Shown piece by piece: positions 1 to 8,217 of a stretch of DNA of 18,871 nucleotides. The first letter of the stretch is position 1. The number at the start of each line of letters is the position of its first letter. Below the pieces are notes generated by a model, which worked only from the letters and a program-made list of their open reading frames with translations, made no database searches and was not told the DNA's origin. Made by a program: the position numbers and the translations under genes. Origin of the DNA: Rodentolepis nana (taxonomy: Eukaryota; Platyhelminthes; Cestoda; Cyclophyllidea; Hymenolepididae); NCBI GenBank assembly GCA_900617975.1, contig UZAE01013821.1, forward strand, positions 1 to 18,871, written 5' to 3'.

Positions 1-299
1 ATTAATTACAAGAAAGTAATTTAACAGAAATTTTAATACCTTCTTCCATTATCTCGTAGGTGATTTGAAATGCAATTGAGATTGAAAATCAGGTGTTTAA
101 GTACATTCGTAATGTTAAAAAAGTATAATGATTTGTTTAAATTTGTGTGGTTTTCTGTATGAAAACGGAAAAACCTTGGCATGGGAGTATTTATACAATA
201 ATTTGTAAATTTGTATTTTTTGTGTCTTTGTTGTTTTCGAAGGTACAAAATTTGTTTAAGGTAATGCTCCAGCCAATGCGAACTGCTTGACCATCTCTG
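1..299. other. A+T-rich non-coding stretch
   Basis: I see no gene, repeat copy or RNA gene here. The one 71-codon minus-strand frame is rich in Asn, Lys and Phe, as expected from random A+T-rich DNA, and has no recognisable motif. Confidence 0.5.
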
Positions 300-311
300 A
301 TATTAAAGAAA
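300..311 (+). repeat. Possible 5' target-site duplication of copy 1
   Basis: ATATTAAAGAAA here matches 747-758 exactly, 12 of 12. If these are the duplicated target, the inserted unit includes 312-413 ahead of the recognisable head. Both matches are A+T-rich, so chance is not excluded. Confidence 0.4.
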
Positions 312-413
312 CTCAAACGAAACCCATGATTTTTTTGTAGGTTTCTTAAACTCAGTTGTATTGTTAATTAATTATTGTTTACTTTATGCGAACATACCGC
401 TCATTGCTAATTA

Positions 414-746
414 GGGGTGTGTGATAGACTTACCTCCACGTGGTGCACCCTGGGCAACGTATACTCATACGGCAAAAAGGTCTATTAAGCTGCACTTGAC
501 TTCTGACTTCAAACTACCATGACCCGGCTATTTGTCATATTCGACCCCTTTCACAGTACTCGTCTTACCTTTTTTATGCCTTTGTGTCTGCCAGTCTGTC
601 TCTTTTACATCTGTGAACCACTCTTCTGTTCCCCCTCTCGACTTTTTGTCACTTTGATGTTCCTTCTCCTCTCTGTGAAGCCCCGAGGTCAGCTCCAGGG
701 CTAATGATAACTATCCAAACGCCTGCCATTAGAAATAAATAAATAA
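414..746 (+). mobile_element. SINE-like retroposon, copy 1 (sense)
   Basis: Near full-length copy. It starts GGGGTGTGTGATAGACTTACC, continues through CCACGTGGTGCACCCTGGGC and TGACTTCTGACTTCAAACTA, and ends CGCCTGCCATTAGAAATAAA with an (AAAT)n tail. The 61-codon frame inside it is incidental. No duplication sits directly against the head. Instead ATATTAAAGAAA occurs at 300-311 and right after the tail at 747-758, which would make the insertion about 102 bp longer at its 5' end. The tail-side site reads AGCTCCAGGG (691-700), shared only with the copy at 6907-7235. I see no convincing tRNA-type A and B boxes, so the RNA ancestor is unknown. The family is inferred by comparing the seven copies; I did not recognise it by name. 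Confidence 0.9.
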
Positions 747-758
747 ATATTAAAGAAA
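747..758 (+). repeat. Possible 3' target-site duplication of copy 1
   Basis: ATATTAAAGAAA directly follows the (AAAT)n tail and repeats 300-311 exactly. The boundary with the tail is ambiguous because both are A-rich. Confidence 0.4.
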
Positions 759-1111
759 AAATACAATTTCATTCCATAAAACAATAATACCTAAAAAATT
801 AATTGGTCAGTTGAAAGTTGGCAAGAGATACGAAAACATTTACCACATTAAAAGCAAAGTAATTTGATTTTCACTTGCTAACTCGTTCAATTACCAGTTG
901 TTTACCTCAGTCAGGGATTTGCTTCCAAATAAGCTGATTAATGTCTTATACGAGATGATTTCAGTTAAAAAAACCAAGCGAATATTTCTTCCCCTTCTTT
1001 AATCAACATTAATTTAAACATTAAAATAAAAAATATATCTATATTGTTTAAATAAGGCCCAGTTTTTGCGGGAGGTAAAAAAACAAGGGATCAAGGAGTT
1101 CCATATGTTCA

Positions 1112-1124
1112 GTGTGTGTGTGTG
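1112..1124 (+). repeat. (GT)6 microsatellite
   Basis: Six and a half perfect GT units in A+T-rich DNA. Confidence 0.9.
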
Positions 1125-1360
1125 AAATAATTAAAAAAAATAATAGTGGTCATTAAAAGATGAAAAAATCTTCCTCTTAAAAGAACATTCGGAAGATGTT
1201 TCCATTTAAAATTAGTTCCCAGGGTTAAAATTTCCCTAAGAACACAGCTTTTATATAAAAGTAACTTTCCTCAACATCTGGTCGGTTCTAGATTAATGTG
1301 CAACCTGGTCAAATTGCCTTCAGTAATTCTTGGAAAGTAAACTAAGATGTTAATACTGTC

Positions 1361-1389
1361 TACATATATGTATATATATATATATATAT
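1361..1389 (+). repeat. (TA)n microsatellite
   Basis: An interrupted start (TACATATATG) is followed by a pure (TA)9 core at 1371-1388. Confidence 0.9.
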
Positions 1390-2474
1390 TGATTTAGATG
1401 ATATTATGCATAACCTAATTAAAGTTAAATTTACTTAGGCAAGTTTGACGTCTTATTATCCAGACAGGGAGAAAAAAACTACCAACTCAAAATAGCCTTT
1501 CAGTTCTAAATTAATTAGTGATTGGCAATTTGATAGGCATCAGCATCATGATGACTTCCGACTAATGGAATATTTGACAGTTGCATATAAAATTGGAGCA
1601 CTTTTTCTGGAAGAAGTAGTCCATTTAAGAAATCGGTGTTTGCGAACACACATAAACTCACTCAAAAGTCCTGGCAGTTTAATTGATTTTAATTTTGAGA
1701 TTAATAACTAGGTAGTGTCTTTCAGTGAATAGGGGTTTATTAATAATAATGAAAAGAAAGTATTTATAATGAAAGTGAAATTCTGACAGTCTCCAAATTG
1801 GTAAAAATGCCAAATTTATATCTACAGTGAATATATCGATCCTTCAACAGAGTAGAAAGGCCTTTTATACATCAATTAAATTTTAAATGAATTCGAAAAT
1901 ATTAACTGCTCAATTATATTAAATTAAATATTCGAAGAGACGACTATTTAGTCACTCCCCGAAAAACTTGCAGGCAATTTTTGAAGATAAACACCTGATC
2001 ATGAATTAAGAAAAGCGTGTTTGACCTATTTCACAGTTATGACAATAGACTTTAACAAGCACCTATCTGAACCATTCTTAAGAAATCTAAAGTTCAAACG
2101 ATAAAAAATTAGGCATTTGGAATATTAAAGTGTGGTTTAATCAGTTATAACTTCATTAAAATTGCAGATGACTCGATTTTGTGTGAATTAGTTTTATTCT
2201 TTTATACTATCCCCCACCTCATTCTTCGCTGCTCCTTAGAAATTTTTTTTAATTTTAAGATGCCATTTCATTATGTTCTCATAAATAAAACTATTTGACA
2301 TTTTTTAAATTTAATTTCTAACTACTTGTAAATAAACTAAATCGATTTAAATTTTGCACAAGACGAATTGAATCATTCAAGAGTTTCAATCAGGAGTTTG
2401 GCCTAAACAGATCTATCGCTTTTGCAAACTCATTATAAATTAGAACCAAAGAGTAATAAATTCCACATTCCTTT

Positions 2475-2486
2475 CATTATTAATAT
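2475..2486 (+). repeat. Target-site duplication, copy 2 (left)
   Basis: CATTATTAATAT here matches CACTATTAATAT at 2795-2806 with one mismatch. The two sites lie directly outside the tail and the head of the retroposon. Confidence 0.65.
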
Positions 2487-2794
2487 TAATTTGTTTATTT
2501 ATATCAAATGGCAGGCTTTATGATAGCTATCATTAGCCCTTCAGGCTTCACAGAGGAAGAGGAACATCAAATTGAAAAAAAAGTCGAGAGGGGGGAGGAA
2601 CAGAAGAGTGTTTCAAAGATGTAAAAGAGACAGACACAAAGGTAGATGAAGAGTGAAAGTGATCGAATATGACATACAGTGGGGTCGTGGTAGTTAAAAG
2701 TCAGAAGTCAACTGCCGGTTTATAGACTTTTTTGCCGTATGAGAATACGTTTCCCAAGGTGCACTACGTGGAGGTAAATCTATCGCACACCCCT
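2487..2794 (-). mobile_element. SINE-like retroposon, copy 2 (antisense)
   Basis: Read on the plus strand it begins with the tail complement (TTTGTTTATTTATATCAAATG) and ends with the head complement CTATCGCACACCCC. It is about 20 bp shorter than other copies. The stretch that should read AGCCCTTTAGTTGACTTCAG has lost about 10 bp (now AGCCCTTCAGG, near 2536), which removes one arm of the internal inverted repeat. The antisense splice-donor motif is altered to GAGGTAAAT and the CACGTG box to CTACGTG. Flanking 12 bp duplications with one mismatch support insertion by target-primed reverse transcription. Confidence 0.9.
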
Positions 2795-2806
2795 CACTAT
2801 TAATAT
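2795..2806 (+). repeat. Target-site duplication, copy 2 (right)
   Basis: CACTATTAATAT is the partner of 2475-2486, 11 of 12 identical. Confidence 0.65.
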
Positions 2807-4169
2807 AGATTTTTAAATAGTAATCAAACTTTCAATGCCTTCTTTTCAATGATATTAAATCTCTTTTGTTATTCACTTTTTCTTTTAGTAATAACGAAGT
2901 TAATTAAGTAATTTAAATCTAATTTGTTTTTCTACAGTAAAAGTCAACTAAAATTGACAAAATTTGTTATTAGGAAAAAAGTTGTCTAGGAAAAATAGCA
3001 AAATTTGAAAAGGAGAAAAATTTTGTCTCATATTTATTGTTTTGAGTCGATAGGGGCGTGAAAATTTGATTAAAAAAAAACAGAATTGACAATTTTTTCT
3101 TATATTGAATGAACTAACCTTTCAAGCCGGAAATTGGGGAAAGCTGCTCTATACTAGACTATAAAATAGAGCAAATTTAGAAATAAAATATTGTTTGTTA
3201 TACGCTATTAATGTATAGTATTTTAAAAGTTATTCGTTTAATAATTTTCATGAATAACATCGGTCGTATGATGGAAGATTGAATGTGTGACCCTTCTTTT
3301 GAAACAGTAGTTTAAAATTCGAACATTCTGGAAAGACGAGCGCATAAAAATTATAATCACGAGAAAACATCTGAAAACCTGCTGTCACGAAATAGGCCTG
3401 GTGGAGGAAGACATCGATTCGAAGTTGAAAAAAATGGAAAACGCCTATTTCATGGCTTATTGAACCCTAACTAATCAGAGTACAATTGTTTTCCTGCTTC
3501 CAAAATTCATCTACGTGAATTATATTAATCAAATCAACTTCAAAATGTCTTTGATACGTTCACAAAGTTTAGTAAATGGATCATATCATTCATTTGACTT
3601 GGGAATTTAATTATTGCTGAAACATTATTCAGTCTCGTAAAAATTGAAACTGTTAAAATCACTTTTTTCAAACACTTATTAAAGATTAATCGGAATAGAA
3701 ATTGAAGGTAGGGACGTGGTCGGTTGCGTCGTGACTGATCGAATGAAAAACAAATACTATAAAAATTAGGATATTAGCTTCCTTGAGCCAACTTATCAAA
3801 ACTCGATTTTTAGACCTTTCCGTCTCCTTTAAAATCCAGGTAAAGTCACATTTTGTTTTTAAGTGCTAGATAACCTGGAAGACAAAGATATTTTTTCATA
3901 TTCCTTATAAATCAATATTTTAAGAATTAATAAAATAGTGAGGGGTCCTATAGAAGAGGCAGACAAACGCTAGACCCAATTTCATGCACTCATAAATCAG
4001 CTCTTATTTTGTCATGTGAAAATGGAGATCATTAGCTAATTTGATCATTCTCTTAACCACTGACTAACTTCTTTTGATTATTACTTTATTAAGTAGTTAC
4101 CTATTTGAAGCCAGCGCGTGCAATCTTTAAGCAAGTCCGCTTTTCCGCATATCGGAAGGACAAACAATA
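2807..4169. other. A+T-rich non-coding stretch
   Basis: I see no gene, retroposon copy or structured RNA in this 1.4 kb. There are only poly-A and poly-T runs and short closed frames. Confidence 0.5.
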
Positions 4170-4282
4170 AAGAGAGAGAGAGGGGGATTTAAATCTATAA
4201 AACGNCCCCCCCCCCCCCCCGCCTCGCCTCCAACTCCCTCCTTTCAGCCTTTCATCGTCCAGTTTTTTTCTCTCTCTCTCTA
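4170..4282. repeat. GA / poly-C / CT simple-repeat complex with ambiguous base
   Basis: An (AG)6 tract followed by G5 (4171-4185), a 15-base C run at 4206-4220 and a TC tract at 4269-4281 lie within about 110 bp. The purine and pyrimidine tracts are mutually complementary and could pair across about 85 bases. The only N of the window is at 4205, at the edge of the C run, which suggests uncertain base calling or assembly there. Confidence 0.85.
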
Positions 4283-4309
4283 TTCTATTTCTTCACAAAA
4301 GAAATAGAA
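4283..4309. repeat. Perfect 11 bp stem-loop
   Basis: TTCTATTTCTT (4283-4293) and its exact complement AAGAAATAGAA (4299-4309) are separated by the 5-base loop CACAA. There is no U-tract or other sign of a specific RNA role. Confidence 0.75.
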
Positions 4310-4532
4310 AGGATTGTGAGATATATGAAAAAGAAATATTTTAGGTTGATTGTGAATTCACGAAGTTGAATAATAAACTGCCCACGTCATGGAGACGATT
4401 AAAACAAGGAGTACACAGCTTCATTATGGCATATTCATTAAAAAAAGATAGGAACTGTGGAACTACGTTGCTTTGCATATAATCCATTTTGTATCTGCTG
4501 CCTCTCTGCAAAAATTAAGCGGAGATTTGGCA
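4310..4532. other. Non-coding spacer
   Basis: Nothing recognisable lies between the stem-loop and the next retroposon copy. Confidence 0.4.
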
Positions 4533-4544
4533 TTGAGAGATCTT

Positions 4545-4838
4545 ATTTATTTATTTATTTCAAATGGCAGACGTTATGATAGGTAGCATTAGCCCTTTAG
4601 TTGACTTCGGGCTTCACAGAAAGGAAGAGGAACATCAAAGTGGCAAAAAGTCGATATGGGGACAGAATAATGATTCGCAGACGTAAAAGGGACAGACATA
4701 CACAAAGGTAGAAAAAAGGTGAGGTGCGTACTGTGATTTAGTCGATTATGAAATGCAGTGGGGTCTTGATAGTTTGAAGTCAGAAGTCAACTGCCGATTA
4801 ATAGACTTCTGACTTCAAACTACCAAGACCCCACTGCG
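4545..4838 (-). mobile_element. SINE-like retroposon, copy 3 (antisense, foldback 5' end)
   Basis: On the plus strand the copy starts with a (TTTA)n tail, then CAAATGGCAGACGTTATGAT, and is normal up to about 4809. At AATAGACTT it turns back and repeats its own previous 33 bases in reverse complement (4804-4836). The head with the CACGTG box and donor motif is missing. Flanks resemble each other (TTGAGAGATCT at 4533-4543, TTGAAAGATTT at 4839-4849, 9 of 11), so the foldback probably entered the genome with the insertion. The body carries CAGAATAATGATTCGCAGA (4663-4681), a variant shared only with the copy at 6907-7235. Confidence 0.88.
4755..4837. repeat. Inverted repeat inside copy 3 (snap-back)
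   Basis: Arms 4755-4788 and 4804-4837 are complementary over 34 bp with one mismatch (CTTGATAG against CTTGGTAG). The loop is 15 bases. Both arms derive from the same element segment, AGTTTGAAGTCAGAAGTC, so the right arm is a reverse copy of the left. Confidence 0.95.
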
Positions 4839-4850
4839 TTGAAAGATTTA

Positions 4851-5632
4851 AATTCGTTTAAATTGAGGTAAAAATTTGCTCCCGTCAGGGAGTTTCTACT
4901 ATTAATTCTCAGGAGTAAAGATCTGTATTTGCATGCATTTCTTATGCTGGTGTTTGGAAAGCCAACTTACATTCATCCGATTGTAGAGCAATACCTATGT
5001 ACATGCTAGTTTCAAATACTGAAAATTGCTTTTGGGGCAACCCAAAACTGTCATTTGCAGCAAATATAACTATTTTTAAACTCTTTCTAAATTTACAAGG
5101 CCATTGCATCAAGTACTCGTGATGTTGAGAACACTGCCAATGTAACAAGTAGCCTCGTTTCATTAGATTTGTGGAATCAGGTTGAACAATATTTAGTTGC
5201 GACGTTCAGTGCTTATTCACCGGATTTTACTATGATGATCGGTTTAGTCGCTTCGCCTCATTTTTACTCTCAATGCATGCTCACTTTATTGACACGAAGG
5301 TCATGAGAGAAGAACTCGTATAGAATGATGTTATAAGTGAAATGTGAAATGTTCAAGAGTTCACTCCTGAATTTACGAATTTTGTTGCGATCTGAGTGTG
5401 AACTTCTGTAAGGACTCACGTTTGCACCCGAAGTACTACACAACTTTATGGATATCTCTACGGAGACCTGTGTATTTCACCTAACCCAGTTCAGGTTGGT
5501 GTGAGAAGGGCAATAAATAGTTCAAAATGAGTAATTAAATTTGAAAGTTGGCTTATATTGAGAAGGATTAATGAGTGCCCTAGATCTTGAGTGCTACAAT
5601 GTACTTAAATGCATCAAGACATCGAAAAACTC
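4851..5632. other. Non-coding stretch, one unassigned minus-strand frame
   Basis: A 73-codon minus-strand frame with an ATG spans 4942-5163. It contains two Trp and three His in its first twenty residues and no motif I recognise. The length is within what chance gives in a window this size. A weak stem, CACCTAACC with GGTTGGTG, lies at 5478-5501. Otherwise I see nothing. Confidence 0.35.
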
Positions 5633-5635
5633 TCA

Positions 5636-5911
5636 AAAAGTAATATGAAGCCAAAAAGAGTAGTGCCAAAGTAATCCATCAAAATATGGGTGTCCACCAC
5701 CTCTCCCACCTCGGAAGTCATCGTGATTTTTATCAACAGGATGCCCAATCTCTGCACGAACTTGACGTCCATTCATCTGTTTGTCTTAGATTTTACTTTG
5801 ATTGAATCATAATTAGACTAAAACTAATGTTGTATGGGTAGGAACACCTGATCTGTGTGTACTTGAACAATCTCTTCCGCTTCTAATGAACCAACACTTG
5901 TGTATGGGGGA
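5636..5911 (-). pseudogene. Possible fragment of an RRM/RGG RNA-binding protein
   Basis: On the minus strand, 5785-5636 is an open frame of 50 codons with a terminator at 5635-5633. It contains MNGRQVRAEIG followed within about ten residues by DDFRGGRGGG. The first part resembles the last strand region of an RNA recognition motif (NGR.. VRAE), the second an Arg/Gly-rich tail; that order is common in RNA-binding proteins. In the same frame upstream, 5911-5816 is open and ends in PTHTTLVLV, which could be the first RRM strand. Stops separate the two, and the central RRM motifs (RNP1 of the GFGFV type) are absent. It may be a dead retrocopy, a lone exon with CAG before the ATG at 5776-5774, or chance. 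Its base composition looks richer in G+C than the surroundings. No named family is claimed. Confidence 0.3.
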
Positions 5912-5914
5912 TCA

Positions 5915-6895
5915 ATAAATTAATGATTGAGATTTTGATGATAATTCTGGAAGACCATATCTTCACGTGATGTTAGGGGATGCAATTTATGGTTATGGCA
6001 ATCGTGCACTCTCTAACATCCAGTGAATATATTTGAATTTGTTATTATTGGTGCCTACTAGACAATGAAAAAATGTTTTTTAGGTTATTCAGTTCTCTTA
6101 TATATTATCTCTTCCGACATTGTTCAATACTTCTCTTTATCCGCATCATTGTGAAAGTTGTAGAATTTCGTTTGATTAAACAACGCTTCCCTGAAGGAAC
6201 TTGTTTGCCTAAGAGAGAATGGCTGCCATTTTCCGCTTCTTAAAGGTCAACATAATTTATTAACTAAAATAGAGGTTTCCTTTGTTAGTTATTTTATTAA
6301 ACTAATGTGAAAAAGTTTTCATATTAATTCTTCAATCTTCTTTACTTTCCTAGGTCTTGGATTAGATAAAATGATCGTCAAACGAATTTATTTCAAATCT
6401 CAAAATTGAGAACATTTCCACATTATGCCATATTGTGCCATTATGTGATTAAAATCGCAATTTGTTTTTTAAAACCATTTCAAATCAGTTACTAACGAAT
6501 GTTAACTTCCGGAGGGATGACCTATGTTCTCAAATTAAAATTAAAATAAAAGCATTTCCCCTTCAAAAAAGCCAACTTTTTTCAAAGCACTAGTCACTCG
6601 TATACGTACACTCGAAATTTGATAAGTTCTCAATTTATTGTCTATAAATTAAATCATTAAACCATCTTTAATCACCATAAACTAATGGAACAGTTTAAAA
6701 ATCATGCCATGAAAAATAACTTATCTAAAATACCCTTTTTAAAACCCAATTTTGAACAAACTGACAAATAGCATTTCTTTGGCTTGAAAAGCGATAAAGG
6801 ATTAAAAATCATCGATTCAAATACTTAAAATGTCGCCTATGTATCTTACTGTTCATTCAAAGTCCTCATCAACTCGAACCACTACCGTATTGGGT
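5915..6895. other. A+T-rich non-coding stretch
   Basis: I see no supported feature in this 1 kb. A few short minus-strand open segments near 5916-5990 are too short to interpret. Confidence 0.4.
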
Positions 6896-6906
6896 CATTA
6901 ACTACT
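6896..6906 (+). repeat. Target-site duplication, copy 4 (left)
   Basis: CATTAACTACT matches CATTAATTACT at 7236-7246 with one mismatch, directly outside the tail. Confidence 0.7.
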
Positions 6907-7235
6907 ATTTATTCATTTCAAATGGCAGGCGTTTTGATAGTTACCATTAGCCCTGGAGCTGACTTCGGACTTCACAGAGGGGAGAAGGATGAACAGCAAA
7001 GTGTCAAAAACTCGAGAGGGAATAATGATTCGCAGATAAAAAAGAGACCGATCGACCAAAAGGTAGAGAAAAAGGTAAGTTGAGGTGAATACTGTGGAAG
7101 TGGTAGAATATGGCATACAGTGGGGTCATATTAATTTGAAGTGAGAAGTCAACTGCTGGTTATTAAACTTGTTTACTGCATGAGTATACGTTGTCCAGGA
7201 TGCACCACGTGGAGGTAAGTCTATCGCACACCCTG
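6907..7235 (-). mobile_element. SINE-like retroposon, copy 4 (antisense)
   Basis: Full-length copy, 329 bp. The tail complement ATTTATTCATTTCAAATGGC is at the left and the head complement CTATCGCACACCCTG at the right. It carries both variant sites, CCCTGGAGCT (6951-6960) and AATAATGATTCGCAG (7021-7035), so it is distinct from the commoner type at 7375, 8218 and 18508. The minus-strand 67-codon frame inside it has no relation to function. GAGGTAAGT, a perfect 5' splice-donor consensus on the plus strand, lies at 7212-7220. Confidence 0.92.
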
Positions 7236-7246
7236 CATTAATTACT
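7236..7246 (+). repeat. Target-site duplication, copy 4 (right)
   Basis: CATTAATTACT is the partner of 6896-6906, 10 of 11 identical. Confidence 0.7.
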
Positions 7247-7296
7247 TTAAATTCGTAAAATAGTATCTCAATTTATTTATTAAAGACCGCACGCGT

Positions 7297-7310
7297 AATA
7301 TCGGACAATT
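7297..7310 (+). repeat. Possible target-site duplication, copy 5 (left)
   Basis: AATATCGGACAATT matches AATATTGGACAATT at 7709-7722, 13 of 14. It lies 64 bp before the element head, not against it. Confidence 0.5.
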
Positions 7311-7374
7311 GAGTATGAAATACACGAGCAAATGAAAGCAAGACTTGCCAATTTCATAAAAGCTGAATGTAATT

Positions 7375-7708
7375 GAGGTGTACGATAGACTTACCTCCAT
7401 GTGGTGCATCCTGAGCAACGTATACTCATATGGCAAAAAAGCCTTTTAACCTGCAGTTGATTTCTGACTTCAAATTACCATCACCCCACTGTATGTCGTA
7501 TTCGACTACTTCCACAGTACTCACCTCACCTTACCTTTATTCTACCTTTGTGTCCGTCACTTTTATATCTTTGAAAAACTCTTCTGTTCCCCCTCCCCTC
7601 TCAAGTTTTTTCACTTTGATTTTCCTTCCCCTCTGTGAAGCCTGAAATCAACTAAAGGGATAATTAGAACTATCAAAACACCTGCCATTTAGTATAAGTA
7701 AATATATA
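7375..7708 (+). mobile_element. SINE-like retroposon, copy 5 (sense)
   Basis: Full-length copy with an intact head (GAGGTGTACGATAGACTTAC), body and a degenerate A/T tail after ACACCTGCCATTTAG. It lies head-to-head with copy 4. Its internal inverted repeat carries matched changes in both arms: AGTTGATTTC at 7455-7464 and GAAATCAACT at 7644-7653, against AGTTGACTTC and GAAGTCAACT in the family. The CACGTG box is CATGTG here. The plus-strand 71-codon frame is incidental. The best flanking duplication (7297-7310 / 7709-7722) implies 64 bp of extra sequence in front of the head. Confidence 0.92.
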
Positions 7709-7722
7709 AATATTGGACAATT
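7709..7722 (+). repeat. Possible target-site duplication, copy 5 (right)
   Basis: AATATTGGACAATT is the partner of 7297-7310, with one mismatch, immediately after the A/T tail. Confidence 0.5.
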
Positions 7723-8204
7723 TACCTTCAACCCTAACCAGTTCATAAGATTAATTTTATTCGAATTAATCAAACAAACTTTTCAAAAAATTAAGTTAAT
7801 AACTTGCTCTGAGTGAAATACTTATCATTGCCTGTGTCCGGTTAATGGGTCATTTTTAGGTCATTATCGAAGCTCAAATCGCAGGAAGCAAAGTCGCTGT
7901 CAATTTTGATAGATGGGTTGAATCTCAGCTGTTATTTCTCTACCTAATGGAGATAACACTCACTGACACAAACATTTCCGTAACTCAAATTTAGCTGATT
8001 TGTTTGAAGCATTAACCTTATTAAACGGTGTTAAATGAGTAGGAATTTTTTTGAGACACATTGTTAAATGGATATTCTAGTTTATCTATAAAAAAAGCAC
8101 TTGAATGAATTTTGATAAGTTGAAATTAGCTTGATTAATGGGATTCAGTTTTGGTAAAAAATTCATACCGAAGATAAATGGATAATTGTTCAGATTAGCT
8201 TGCT
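7723..8204. other. Non-coding spacer
   Basis: I see nothing supported between copies 5 and 6. Confidence 0.4.
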
Positions 8205-8217
8205 ATTAAGAAAAAGT
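8205..8217 (+). repeat. Target-site duplication, copy 6 (left)
   Basis: ATTAAGAAAAAGT matches ATTAAGAAAAAAGT at 8540-8553 except for one A in the A run. Confidence 0.85.

Larger units (their letters stand above)
759..2474. other. A+T-rich non-coding stretch with two microsatellites
   Basis: I find no gene or retroposon copy in this 1.7 kb. It contains a GT repeat at 1112-1124 and a TA repeat at 1371-1388, both listed separately. All six frames are closed at short intervals. Confidence 0.5.

Noticed and set aside
441..546. Possible RNA polymerase III A box (TGGTGCACCCTGG) and B box (ATTCGACCC) in the retroposon
   Set aside because: The A box has two mismatches at key positions, the B box lacks the leading G and the final C in most copies, and spacing is near 100 bp.
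519..704. Plus-strand 61-codon open frame
   Set aside because: It lies wholly inside retroposon copy 1; the frame is not kept in the other copies.
6913..7116. Minus-strand 67-codon frame, with similar peptides (MSYSTTSTVLTSP) in frames at 7430-7645, 8353-8577 and 18640-18837
   Set aside because: The shared peptide comes from the retroposon sequence itself. Starts, stops and frames differ between copies, so it is not a conserved protein.
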